Source: DATFQI01 sp963816955
GTDB lineage: Bacteria; Actinomycetota; Thermoleophilia; Solirubrobacterales; Solirubrobacteraceae
DNA length: 64,000 nt
Reading direction: 5' to 3'
NCBI GenBank assembly: GCA_963816955.1
Contig: CAWFME010000007.1
Location: 248,001-312,000, forward strand
This document shows positions 41,610-50,230 of the stretch, piece after piece; position 1 is the stretch's first letter, and each line of letters opens with the position of its first letter. A program made the translations under genes and the position numbers. The notes under the pieces were generated by a model. That model saw only the letters and a program-made list of their open reading frames with translations, was not told where the DNA came from and did not search any database.

Positions 41610-42157
41610 GGCGCCCGTCCGCGGAGCCGGTCCAGCCCGAACAGCGCCCCGATCATCGTCATCAGCACGCCCGTGGCCATCACATGCGTCACGGGGTCGA
41701 CGGCGAGCTGCAACACGGGGAACGCGAAGATGCCCGCCCTGGCGCCCCACTTGAACGACGTCGCGGCGCTGACCGCCGCGCACAGGACGAGCGCGGCAGC
41801 CCCCGCGGGCGGAGCGAGCGCGATGCCCCCGCCGACGAAGCACATCACGGACTTGCCGCCGCGGAAGCGCGCGAACACGGGGAACGCATGGCCCACCATC
41901 GCCGCGGCGACGCCGGCCCACCCAACCCACCAGCCCCCGAGCGCGAGCCCGATCACCGCCGCGAGCGCCGCCTTCGCCGCGTCGCCGACGAACACGGGCC
42001 ACGCACGCCGCCAGCCGAGCTGCTCGAGTGCGTTCCAGGCGCCCGGATTGCCGTCGCCCGTGCGGTGGAGGTCGACGCCGTGGCGGCGCGCGACGACGAG
42101 CGCCACCGGCAAGGAGCCGAGGAGATAGCCCATGATGACCGCTACGACGTACTCCAC
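41597..42157 (-). CDS. plsY: PlsY-type glycerol-3-phosphate acyltransferase
   Basis: 186 residues from GTG 42157. Five membrane helices and the PlsY motifs: GYLLGSLPVALVVARRHGVD, the GDGNPGAWN loop, and GHAFPVFARFRGGKSV. The enzyme transfers acyl groups from acyl-phosphate to glycerol-3-phosphate, the first phospholipid step. Divergent from the CrtA-like gene with only two bases between starts. A second plsY elsewhere in the genome is likely, so this copy might serve carotenoid-glycoside acylation; that is speculative. Confidence 0.82.
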   Translation of the reverse strand: MEYVVAVIMGYLLGSLPVALVVARRHGVDLHRTGDGNPGAWNALEQLGWRRAWPVFVGDAAKAALAAVIGLALGGWWVGWAGVAAAMVGHAFPVFARFRGGKSVMCFVGGGIALAPPAGAAALVLCAAVSAATSFKWGARAGIFAFPVLQLAVDPVTHVMATGVLMTMIGALFGLDRLRGRAPQAA

Positions 42158-42159
42158 TC

Positions 42160-42864
42160 GTGCCTCTCGCCTCCTTCCATCTCACCCGCTATCCACGCGA
42201 CGCCGCGCCCGAGGCATTGTCGCGGATGGGCCTGGACCGCCCGCACCTCGGGCGGACGCGCGGCCTGCGCTTCTGGCGGCTGCTCGGCACGGGCCGGGGG
42301 GAGACGATGACGCTCAGCGCCGACCTCAAGCGCTGGGCGCTGTTCGCCGTCTGGGAGGACGAGGCGGCACTCGACGCCTTCCTCGCGGACTCGCCGGTGA
42401 CGGCCCGCTGGCGCTCGCTCGGCACCGAGAGCTACACGGTCCGGCTGGACCCGCTGCGCTCCGCCGGCGCCTGGGGCGGGAGCGATCCGATCGCAGCGGG
42501 CCCACCGCGCGACGGGGCGCACGGGACACCGATCGCGATCCTCACCCGCGCGAGGATCCGGCCAGCACGGATCGTGCGCTTCTACCGCGCCATCGAGCCG
42601 CCCGCCCTCGAGCTCGCCGAGGCGGGACCGCTGGCCTCCGTCGGGATGGGGGAGTGGCCGCTCGCGCGGCAGGCGACGTTCTCGCTCTGGGAGTCGCTGG
42701 AGGCGGCGCGTGCTTACGCGTACGGCCGTCCGGCGCACCTCGAGGTGATCCGCCGCACGCGCGCTGAGGGCTGGTACTCGGAGGAGCTGTTCGCCCGCTT
42801 CCGGCCGTTCGGCTCCGAGGGCACGTGGAACGGGCGCGACCCGCTGGCCGGCCTCGGTGCCTGA
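42160..42864 (+). CDS. CrtA-like carotenoid monooxygenase (spheroidene monooxygenase family)
   Basis: 234 residues from GTG 42160. The family pattern is visible: LASFHLTRYPRDAA, GLRFWRLLGTGRGETM, RWALFAVWEDEAALDAFL, then repeated ferredoxin-like strands with LTRARIRPARIVRFYRAI and ATFSLWES. CrtA adds a keto group at C2 of acyclic or hydrated carotenoid ends. Its stop lies 8 bases inside the next gene, so it is coupled to the cyclase. Confidence 0.72.
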   Translation: MPLASFHLTRYPRDAAPEALSRMGLDRPHLGRTRGLRFWRLLGTGRGETMTLSADLKRWALFAVWEDEAALDAFLADSPVTARWRSLGTESYTVRLDPLRSAGAWGGSDPIAAGPPRDGAHGTPIAILTRARIRPARIVRFYRAIEPPALELAEAGPLASVGMGEWPLARQATFSLWESLEAARAYAYGRPAHLEVIRRTRAEGWYSEELFARFRPFGSEGTWNGRDPLAGLGA

Positions 42865-44017
42865 ACCCCGCCCGCACGTCGTGCTCGGCGCGGGGCTGGC
42901 CGGGCTCACGCTCGCGCACGCGCTCGTCCGGGAGGGCCTGCGGGCGCCGATCGTCGTCGTCGACCGCCGCCGCGAGCACCTGCGCGACCGCACATGGTGC
43001 TGGTGGGACGTCGCGCCGACGCCCTACACCGCGCTCGCGTCACGGCGCTGGGCATCGTGGCGCGTGGTCCGGGAGGGCCGCGAGGCGGTCCAGACCAGCG
43101 CCGCGCATCCGTATCTCCACCTCGACGCTGGCCGCTTCTACGAGCGCGTGCTGACGGCGCTGGCCGCCGCGCCGCAGGTGGAGCTCCGGCTCGGCGAGTC
43201 CGTGCTCGCCATCGAGGAGGCGGGCGGGCTTCCGGTCGTCGCGACGAGCCGCGGGCGCCTGGAGGCGGAGCGCGTGTACGACGCGCTGGCGTCCGGCTCG
43301 CCGCTGCTGCGCGGCCGCCCGCGCGGGAGCGTGGAGCTCGCGCAGGTGTTCCTCGGCCTGGAGGTGGAGACGGACCGGCCGGCGTTCGATCCGGGGGTCG
43401 CCACGCTGATGGACTTCGGCCTCGCCGCCCCGGACGAGGTGCGCTTCACGTACGTGCTGCCGTTCTCCCCGACCCGCGCGCTCGTGGAGGACACGTCGCT
43501 CGGCGGCCCGGCGCGCTCGCGCGCGGCTCGCCGCGAGGCCGTGTGCGCCTGGCTGGAGCGGACGCCGGCGCGCGAGTGGACGGTCCGCCACGAGGAGCAC
43601 GGCCGGATCCCGATGACCACCCACCGCTTCCCGCTGCACCACGGCCCACGCGTGCACGCGGTCGGCACCGCGGCGGGGGCGGTGCGCCCCTCGAGTGGGT
43701 ACGCCTTCATGCGCTCCCAGTCCCACTGCCGGGCCCTGGCACGGGCGGTCGTCCGCGGCGGCCCGCTGCCGCAGGCGCTCGCACCGGCCCGACGGACGCT
43801 CCTCGACGCGGTGTTCCTGCGCGCGCTCCGGGAGCAGCCCGCCGCGTTCCCGCGCTACTTCGAGCTGCTCCTGCGGCGCACGCCCGCCGGCGCCTTCGCG
43901 CGCTTCATGGCGGACGCGAGCAGCCCCGCCGACGAGGCGCGTGTGATCGCGGCACTGCCGAAGACGCCGTTCGTGGTGGCGGCAGCAAAGACCGCGGTCG
44001 GAGGGGCAACCCGCTAG
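42857..44017 (+). CDS. crtY: Lycopene cyclase (CrtY family)
   Basis: 386 residues from GTG 42857. An FAD-binding start (VVLGAGLAGLTLAHAL), the RTWCWWDV motif (CrtY consensus RTWCFW), FTYVLPFSPTRALVEDTSL, and GTAAGAVRPSSGYAFMRSQ are all characteristic. The enzyme closes the beta-ionone ring of lycopene or gamma-carotene. With CruF present, it probably acts on one end only, giving a monocyclic product. It is convergent with the crtD-like gene (4-base overlap). Confidence 0.88.
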   Translation: MPEPRPHVVLGAGLAGLTLAHALVREGLRAPIVVVDRRREHLRDRTWCWWDVAPTPYTALASRRWASWRVVREGREAVQTSAAHPYLHLDAGRFYERVLTALAAAPQVELRLGESVLAIEEAGGLPVVATSRGRLEAERVYDALASGSPLLRGRPRGSVELAQVFLGLEVETDRPAFDPGVATLMDFGLAAPDEVRFTYVLPFSPTRALVEDTSLGGPARSRAARREAVCAWLERTPAREWTVRHEEHGRIPMTTHRFPLHHGPRVHAVGTAAGAVRPSSGYAFMRSQSHCRALARAVVRGGPLPQALAPARRTLLDAVFLRALREQPAAFPRYFELLLRRTPAGAFARFMADASSPADEARVIAALPKTPFVVAAAKTAVGGATR

Positions 44018-45441
44018 GCGGGGCCGATCTCGCCCGCGACGACGTCGGCGCCGAGCGCCACCAGCGGCAGGCCGCCGCCCGGGTGCACGCTGCCGCCGAC
44101 GGCCCACAGCCCGCGCACGCCGCGGACGGCGTTCCCGGGGCGCCGCAGGGTGCCCAGCCGGCCGTGCGGGGCGCGGCCGTAGATGGCTCCGCCCGGCGCG
44201 CCCGTCTCGCGCTCGAGGTCGCCGGGCGTGCGAAGCGCCCGCGCCACGAGCCGGTCGCGGACGCCGAGGCGATCCACGATCCGCTCCGCGGCGGCGTCCC
44301 AGTCGGCGCCGTCCCCGATCGCGGGCGCGTTGACGAGCACGAAGCACGCCTCGGCGCCCGCCGGCGAGGCGCCCGGGTCCGTGACGGAGGGGACGTTGAG
44401 GTAGATCGTCGGGTCGCGCACCGGGCGGCGGTGGACGAAGAGATCGTCGAACTCCGCGTCGTAGTCGCGCGGGAAGGTGATGGCGTGGTGCGCGGCGCCG
44501 GGCGTGTGGCCTGACAGCCCGAGCATGAGCGCCAGCCCCGAGGAGGATCGCGGAAGCCCGCGCCGGCGCGCCGGCCGGCCGAGCAGGGTGCCCTGCAGCA
44601 CATCCGCGTCGACGTTGGCGACGACGGCGTCGGCGCTCACGAGCTCCCCGCCGGCGAGCACCCCCGTGGCGCGCCCGTCCGCGACGACGACGCGCCCGAC
44701 GGGCGTCCCGAGCCGCAGCTCGCCGCCGAGCGCCGACAAGCGGCGGACGAGCGCGTCGACCAGGGCGGCGAGTCCTCCGCGCGGATACCAGGCGCCGAAG
44801 GCGTGCTCGACGAACCCCGCGACGGCCAGCGCGGCCGGCGTGCGCCGGGGATCGGCGCCCGCATAGGTGGCGAACCGCTCGATCACCATGCGCAGTCGCG
44901 GATCGCGGGCGTGGGCGTGGGCGAGCTCGCGGAGCGTCCACCATGGCTTCACACGCACCAGGTCCAGCGGGCTGAGCGCCGGCGCCCCCGGCTCCGGCCT
45001 GCGTGGCGGCCACGGCGGCGGACCGGTCAGGAACGGCACCGACGCGCGCCACATCGCCGCGCAGGTGCCCATGAACGCGAGCCAGTCCTCCCCCGACCCA
45101 GGTGACCACGCCTCCAGCGCGGCGATCGCGCGCGGCAGGTCGGCGGAGAGCTCGACACTGCTGCCGTCGGCGAAGGTGTAGCGCGTCACGGGCTCCACGC
45201 GCAGGAGCTCGAGCTCGTCGGCGAGCGGCGCGCCCGTCTCCCCGAAGAGGCCCTCGAAGACCGCCGGCAGGGTCAGGAGCGATGGGCCCGCGTCCCAGGC
45301 GAACGGATCGTGTCGCGCGAGCGAGCACTTGCCGCCCGGCGCCGCCCCCTGCTCGAGCACCGTGACGCGATGCCCGGCGTGCGCGAGCCGGATCGCGCAG
45401 GCCAAGCCGCCGACGCCGGCACCGATGACCGTGACCCTCAC
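44014..45441 (-). CDS. CrtI-family desaturase, CrtD-like (carotenoid 3,4-desaturase)
   Basis: 475 residues from GTG 45441, overlapping the cruF stop (GTGA). N-terminal dinucleotide fold VTVIGAGVGGLACAIRLAHA, WDAGPSLLTLPAVFEGLF, and the CrtD-like centre RMVIERFATYAGADPRRTPA, then VEHAFGAWYPRGGLAALVDAL. The C-terminal FAD motif is GLWAVGGSVHPGGGLPLVALG. It resembles hydroxyneurosporene/methoxyneurosporene desaturases more than phytoene desaturase. With CruF it would introduce the 3',4' double bond in the hydrated end. Confidence 0.82.
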   Translation of the reverse strand: MRVTVIGAGVGGLACAIRLAHAGHRVTVLEQGAAPGGKCSLARHDPFAWDAGPSLLTLPAVFEGLFGETGAPLADELELLRVEPVTRYTFADGSSVELSADLPRAIAALEAWSPGSGEDWLAFMGTCAAMWRASVPFLTGPPPWPPRRPEPGAPALSPLDLVRVKPWWTLRELAHAHARDPRLRMVIERFATYAGADPRRTPAALAVAGFVEHAFGAWYPRGGLAALVDALVRRLSALGGELRLGTPVGRVVVADGRATGVLAGGELVSADAVVANVDADVLQGTLLGRPARRRGLPRSSSGLALMLGLSGHTPGAAHHAITFPRDYDAEFDDLFVHRRPVRDPTIYLNVPSVTDPGASPAGAEACFVLVNAPAIGDGADWDAAAERIVDRLGVRDRLVARALRTPGDLERETGAPGGAIYGRAPHGRLGTLRRPGNAVRGVRGLWAVGGSVHPGGGLPLVALGADVVAGEIGPA

Positions 45442-46187
45442 AGCCGCGCCCGCTCGAGCAGCGCGGGCACCGCGAACGCGCCCATCGCGACGCCGCCGGC
45501 CGCCGCGGTGACCGGCCGCCTCCACAACGCGGCGTTCGCGAACGTCTCACCGGTCCAGGTCCAGACGTACAGCGCCAGCGCCCCGTCGTCTCCGGCGTCG
45601 GGCCTGCCGTCGGCGTCGAGCAAGAGCCAAGCGGCGTAGACGAGCGCGCCCGTGGCCAGCCAGCCCGCGAAGTTGCTGGCTGGAATGCCCTCGTAGCGCC
45701 CGCCCGCAGGCCAGCTCCAGTAGCCCTCGCGGGCCATCCGCGGATCGAGGAAGACGTCCCATGCGGTCAGCGCAGCCGCCGCGGCGGGGACCCGCAGCCA
45801 CGGCGCGCGACGGGTCGCGTGCCCGGCCGTCACCCAGGCGGGTCGCGCCATCAGCGCCCACGCCGCGGCCGCCAGCAGCGGTACGCCGCCCACGCGCCGC
45901 CCGAGCTGATCGGAGTAGCTGTAGTGGCCGAACGGTCGGCCCGTGGCGACGCCCGCCAGCTCGACGAGGAAGCCCAGCGCGCCGGCGACCGCGACCGGCA
46001 CGCCGCCGCGCCGCAGACCGCGCGACTCGACCGCCTCCGCCGCCGACGCGCTGAGCAGCAGCCAGACCAATCCCCGAGTGGCTGCCGGCGAGCGGCGGCC
46101 GGGGAGGCGGCCGTAAACGACCTGGGTAGGGACGAGAGCGGCGAGCAGCGCGCGAGCGGGCGTGACCCCCAGGAGGCGGCGCCTCAT
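45438..46187 (-). CDS. cruF: CruF-type carotenoid 1',2'-hydratase
   Basis: 249 residues from ATG 46187. Six to seven hydrophobic segments and the CruF/bisanhydrobacterioruberin-hydratase pattern: ATGRPFGHYSYSDQLG, WDVFLDPRMAREGYWSWPAG and YEGIPASNFAGWLATG. The enzyme adds water to the psi end of gamma-carotene or similar. It is coupled by ATGA to crtB upstream and by GTGA to the desaturase downstream. Confidence 0.85.
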   Translation of the reverse strand: MRRRLLGVTPARALLAALVPTQVVYGRLPGRRSPAATRGLVWLLLSASAAEAVESRGLRRGGVPVAVAGALGFLVELAGVATGRPFGHYSYSDQLGRRVGGVPLLAAAAWALMARPAWVTAGHATRRAPWLRVPAAAAALTAWDVFLDPRMAREGYWSWPAGGRYEGIPASNFAGWLATGALVYAAWLLLDADGRPDAGDDGALALYVWTWTGETFANAALWRRPVTAAAGGVAMGAFAVPALLERARL

Positions 46188-47005
46188 CGAATTCGCAGCG
46201 CCTGGCGCGCCGCGGCGACGACCTTGCGCGGCTTGGACACCACGGCGCGCCCCGGCCGGGCGCCATAGCCCTCGCGCTCGATCTGGCGCAGGATCTCGCG
46301 GTACATGCCGGCCGCGGCCGCGACCGCGCGGCGGCCTCGCACCAGCTCGGGGATGCCCGCGCCGCCCTGCTCGTAGAGCGCCTCGGCACGGGCGATCTGG
46401 TCGCGCAACAGGTCCCGCCGGGCGCCGGGCTGCGGGCCGCCGAGGCGGTCGAGCGTCTCCTGGGCCAGATACACCCGCCCCGCGGCGAGGTCCTCGTCGA
46501 TGTCGCGCAGGATGTTCGTCCGCTGCATCGCCATGCCGAGCGCGGCCGCCGCCGGGCGCGCGCGCACGGGATCCCGCATCCCGAGGATGCTCGCCATCAC
46601 GACTCCGACGGTACCGGCCACGCGATAGCAGTAGCGTTCGACGTCGGCCTCGGTGCGAAAGCGCTCGCCGGCCAGATCCGAGCGCATCCCCGCGCAGAAG
46701 TCCGTCAACGCGTCGCGCGGGATCGGGTGTCGGTCGGCGAGCTTCCCGAGGATCTCGACCTCGCGCGTGGCCTGGGCGGGCTTCTTCTCGGCCCACGCCT
46801 CGACCGCCGCCACGCGCCGCTCGGCTCCGGCCTGACCTTCGTCGACGGCGTCGTCGAGCAGGCGGAACACGAGATAGAGGAGGTAGACGTCGTCGCGGAC
46901 GTCGGGCGGAAGCAGCCGGCAGGCGAGGGCGAACGTGCGAGCGACGCGCTCCGTGGTCGTGCGCGCCTCGTCGAGCACGGTGCTCTCGCCCGCGACGACG
47001 CTCAT
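46184..47005 (-). CDS. crtB: Phytoene synthase
   Basis: 273 residues from ATG 47005. Both aspartate-rich substrate motifs are present: LLDDAVDEG near residues 50-58 and NILRDIDEDLAAGRVYLAQE near 165-184. The enzyme joins two geranylgeranyl diphosphates into phytoene, the first committed step of the pathway. It overlaps crtI (ATGA) and cruF (ATGA). Confidence 0.93.
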   Translation of the reverse strand: MSVVAGESTVLDEARTTTERVARTFALACRLLPPDVRDDVYLLYLVFRLLDDAVDEGQAGAERRVAAVEAWAEKKPAQATREVEILGKLADRHPIPRDALTDFCAGMRSDLAGERFRTEADVERYCYRVAGTVGVVMASILGMRDPVRARPAAAALGMAMQRTNILRDIDEDLAAGRVYLAQETLDRLGGPQPGARRDLLRDQIARAEALYEQGGAGIPELVRGRRAVAAAAGMYREILRQIEREGYGARPGRAVVSKPRKVVAAARQALRIR

Positions 47006-48481
47006 CGGCGCACCGCTTCCCGGCGCCGGGACCGCCTCGGGGCGAGGTCGGCGGCGGCCAGGCCGGCCGTGACCTCGGCGCCCATCAGCACGCCGGGGAT
47101 GCCCGCCCCGGGGTGCGTGCCGCCGCCCACGTGGTAGAGGCCGGCGAGGCCGCGGTCGCGGTTGGGCACGCGGAAGTAGGCCGACTGGTGGAGCGTGGGC
47201 TCGATCGCGAACGCGTTGCCGTCGACCGCGCCCAGCTCCGAGGCGAAGTCCGGCGGCGCCATCCGGTGCTCCACCGCGATCGAGGCGTCGAGTCCTTCCA
47301 GCCCGAACGTGCGCTCCATGTCGGCGACCAGCGCGTCGCGCAGCCCGTCGGCCTCGCGCTCCCAGTCGATGCCGGCGCGGAGGTTCGGGACGGGCAGCAG
47401 CACGGCGATCGAGTCGCCGCCCGGCCGCGCCATCGCCGGCTCGGTGCGCGCGGGCGCGTGCACGTAGGTCGAGTAGGTGCCGGGCAGCTCCCTGCCGCGT
47501 GTGACGCCGCGGATGAACTCGCGATAGCCGTGCCCGACGAGCAGCGTGTGGTGACGCAGCTTCTCGAACACGCGGTCGGTGCCCAGGTACAGCAGGAAGC
47601 ACGACATCGTCGGGCGCAGGGGGCGCAGCGGCGCGCGGCGGCCCACGAGCTCGTGCGTGCGCAGCACGTCGGCGTTGGAGATCACGGCGTCCGCGGAGAT
47701 CCGCTCGCCGCCGGCCGTGCGCACGCCCGTCACGCGGCCGCCGGCGTGCTCGATCGCCTCCACGGGCTCGCCGCAGCGCACGTCGAGCGGGCGGGCCATC
47801 GCCTCCACCACGGAGTAGACGCCCCCGTCGGCGTACCAGCCGCCGTCCGCGACCTGCAGCGAGATCAGCGCCCCGTAGATCGCCGGCACGCGGTGCGGGT
47901 CGCCGCCGATGAACAGCGAGTGGAACGAGAACGCCTCGCGTACCCGCGGGTGCTCGAAGTGGCGGGCGACGAAGCGGTGCAGCGGCACGATCGCGCCGAG
48001 CCGGAGCATCGCGGGCATCAGCGCCGCGAACGCCGCCGGGGAGCCGAAGGCGCGCCGCCCGGCGGCCAGTATGCCCTCCTGGTAGATCGGCTCGAGCGCG
48101 TCGAGGAAGCCGCCGACCGCCCGCGCGTCGCGACTGGAGAACTTCCCGGCCTGGCGCGCGAGCTCCTCGCGATCTCCGCGCGAAGTCGAAGTGGTCCTGC
48201 TCGCCGGCCCAGTGGATCCGGTACATCGGGTCGAGGCGGCGCATCGTCAGCTCCGCGCGCATGTCCAGCCCACCCGCGGCGAACGTCTCCTCGAGCACCC
48301 AGGGCATCGTGATCAGCGACGGACCCATGTCCCACGTGTAGCCCGCGTCCTCGAGCCGGTAGGCGCGGCCGCCGGGGCGCGCGCGCTGCTCGACGACCAC
48401 GACCTCGTGGCCCTGGCCCTGTAGTCGCAGGGCCGCGCCGAGGCCGCCGAGTCCCGCGCCGATGACGACGATGCGACTCAC
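47002..48481 (-). pseudogene. crtI: Phytoene desaturase gene with single-base frameshift
   Basis: Start GTG 48481 gives SRIVVIGAGLGGLGAALRLQ, WDMGPSLITMPWVLEETF and LDPMYRIHWAGEQDHFDF, then the frame goes off. One extra base at 48175-48181 (TCCGCGC on the plus strand) restores DREELARQAGKF and continues to MPAMLRLGAIVPLHRF, GGWYADGGVYSVVEAM and the FAD motif GLYHVGGGTHPGAGIPGVLMG. Restored length is 492 residues, normal for CrtI. The shift could be an assembly or sequencing error in a CG-rich run, or real inactivation. The gene is in the middle of the fni-crtI-crtB-cruF-crtD chain, all joined by 4-base overlaps. Confidence 0.85.
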
Positions 48482-49494
48482 ACCAGGTGCTCCGGGCCGA
48501 GGGCGGTCGACGCGGGAGCGCCCGTGAGCCAGGTGGCGATCCGCAGCTGCGCGATCACCGTCGCCAGCGCGTCGCCCGCGCGGTCGCCCTGTGCGGCGAC
48601 GAGCAGTGGATGGGCGAGGCCGCAGGCGACCGCGCCGAGGGCGAGGCACTTGGCGGCGTCGACGCCGTCGCGCAGGCCGCCCGACGCGACCACGGGCAGC
48701 CGGGGCGCGGCGCGGCGCGCCTGGGCGAGCGCCTCGACGGTCGGCGTGCCCCAGGTGGCGAACGGCGTCGCGACGCGACCCGCCGCCGCATCGCGGCGGC
48801 CCTCGATGATCGCCCAGTTCGTCCCGCCGGCACCCGCGACGTCGACGGCCGCCACACCTGCCCGTGCGAGCTCCGCAACGTCGGCCTCCGCGAGCCCGAA
48901 GCCGACCTCCTTGACCACCACCGGCAGCGGCCGCAGGCGCTCGACCGCCTCGGCGATGCCGTCGAGCGCGCGGCCGAAGTGCGGCTCGCCCTCGGGCTGG
49001 ATCGCCTCCTGCAGCGGGTTGAGGTGAATCGAGAGGCCGTCCGCGTCCAGGATCGAGACGAGCCGCTCGGCGCGATCGGCGCCGCCGCGGCCGCTCGTCT
49101 GGACCGCGCCGAGGTTCGCGAGCAGCAGCGGCGGGCGCTCCGCGGGCGCCGGCCGGTACGTGCGCAGGAGCGCCGGGTCGTCGAGCAGGCGCCGCCCGGA
49201 GCCGAGGACCAGCCCGATCCCGTGGTCGGCGGCCGCCCGGATCAGGCGGCCGTTGATGACCTCCGCCTCGTCGGTGCCGCCTGTCATCGCGGAGACCAGC
49301 AGCGGCGCCCGGAGCGCCCGGCCGAGCACCGTGGCGCCGAGGTCGACCTCGGCCAGGTCGCGGCCCGGGAGCGCCCGGTGGCGCAGCCTGACGCGGTCGA
49401 GCCCGGTCCCCTCGCGATGCTGGACATCCTCAGCAGCGGCGATGCGCAGATGGTCCGCCTTGCGCTGCGAGGGCGCCGCTCCGGGATGGTTCAT
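48478..49494 (-). CDS. fni: Type 2 isopentenyl-diphosphate isomerase (FMN-dependent)
   Basis: 338 residues, normal for the family. Motifs: RKADHLRIA at the start, LVSAMTGG, SIHLNPLQEAIQPEG, VVKEVGFGL, VDVAGAGGTNWA and the FMN phosphate loop ASGGLRDG. It interconverts IPP and DMAPP, supplying the carotenoid genes downstream. First gene of the minus-strand operon; its stop overlaps the crtI GTG. Confidence 0.92.
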   Translation of the reverse strand: MNHPGAAPSQRKADHLRIAAAEDVQHREGTGLDRVRLRHRALPGRDLAEVDLGATVLGRALRAPLLVSAMTGGTDEAEVINGRLIRAAADHGIGLVLGSGRRLLDDPALLRTYRPAPAERPPLLLANLGAVQTSGRGGADRAERLVSILDADGLSIHLNPLQEAIQPEGEPHFGRALDGIAEAVERLRPLPVVVKEVGFGLAEADVAELARAGVAAVDVAGAGGTNWAIIEGRRDAAAGRVATPFATWGTPTVEALAQARRAAPRLPVVASGGLRDGVDAAKCLALGAVACGLAHPLLVAAQGDRAGDALATVIAQLRIATWLTGAPASTALGPEHLV

Positions 49495-49626
49495 GCCGAC
49501 CGTACGGAGGGGACGACCGATCGGACGAACGGCATTGCCTCGCGCTGACCGGAGATCTGCATACGAAGGTTCTCCCCCGTCGGCGGCGACGGCAGTCCGG
49601 CCCGCAGTTGCCGCGCCGCCGTCGGA

Positions 49627-49926
49627 CTAACTCCGGAGCGCCTCGGCGACCTTGACGAGGACGAAGAGGAGTCCCGCGGCGCCGATCGCCCGCCGGACCC
49701 AGTTGACACCGCTCTCGAGTTCCTTCCATGCCCATGCGGCGAGACCGGTGTAGAACGTCGCGCGCGCGACGTCGTGCGCCGGCCCGCCGGTCAGTGCGGC
49801 AACCAGCCACCCTGCCAGCGCGATGAGCAGCGGGGCGTTCGGAAGCTGCGCGACCGGGAAGCTCGCGGGCCAGCCCTGCTGCCCGCGCTTCCAGAGCCTC
49901 CGGGGCGTCTGCGCGTCGTCGGTCAC
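49627..49926 (-). CDS. Small membrane protein, paralogue of 37199-37576
   Basis: 99 residues from GTG 49926, which overlaps the upstream stop (GTGA). WKRGQQGWPASFPVAQLPNA and RATFYTGLAAWAWKELESG, then NWVRRAIGAAGLLFVLVKVA are nearly the same as in the product at 37199-37576. Two hydrophobic helices. This copy ends cleanly and shows the normal C-terminus of the family. Function unknown. Confidence 0.65.
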   Translation of the reverse strand: MTDDAQTPRRLWKRGQQGWPASFPVAQLPNAPLLIALAGWLVAALTGGPAHDVARATFYTGLAAWAWKELESGVNWVRRAIGAAGLLFVLVKVAEALRS

Positions 49927-50168
49927 GGGCGCAACCGTCCGAACCAGGTGCGGCGCCGATCCGCTCGCCGTACCGTGTCGCCGAGCAGCCAGAACATCGG
50001 CGGCCACAGGCCGACGAACAGCGCCCGTCGTTCGGCGTTCGCGCGCTCGTCCTCACCGACGGTCTTCGCACGGACCCACAGGCCGATGCACAACGCGATC
50101 GAGGCAAGCGACGTCCCGTAGAGGGACCGGCTGGCGGGCACGGCGTAGTCGAGGGGCGCTCTGCTCAT
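49923..50168 (-). CDS. Small two-span membrane protein
   Basis: 81 residues from ATG 50168. Two hydrophobic helices around a charged loop (VRAKTVGEDERANAERRA); LFVGLWPPMFWLLG matches LFVGLWVPSIL of the 37776-37952 product. It is translationally coupled to the following small gene. The pair forms a module found twice in this window. Confidence 0.6.
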   Translation of the reverse strand: MSRAPLDYAVPASRSLYGTSLASIALCIGLWVRAKTVGEDERANAERRALFVGLWPPMFWLLGDTVRRADRRRTWFGRLRP

Positions 50169-50230
50169 CGTTCGACTGTCATGCCCATAGCGCGCGGTTG
50201 CGACACGGCGGCCGGCGGTAGTACGGGAGC

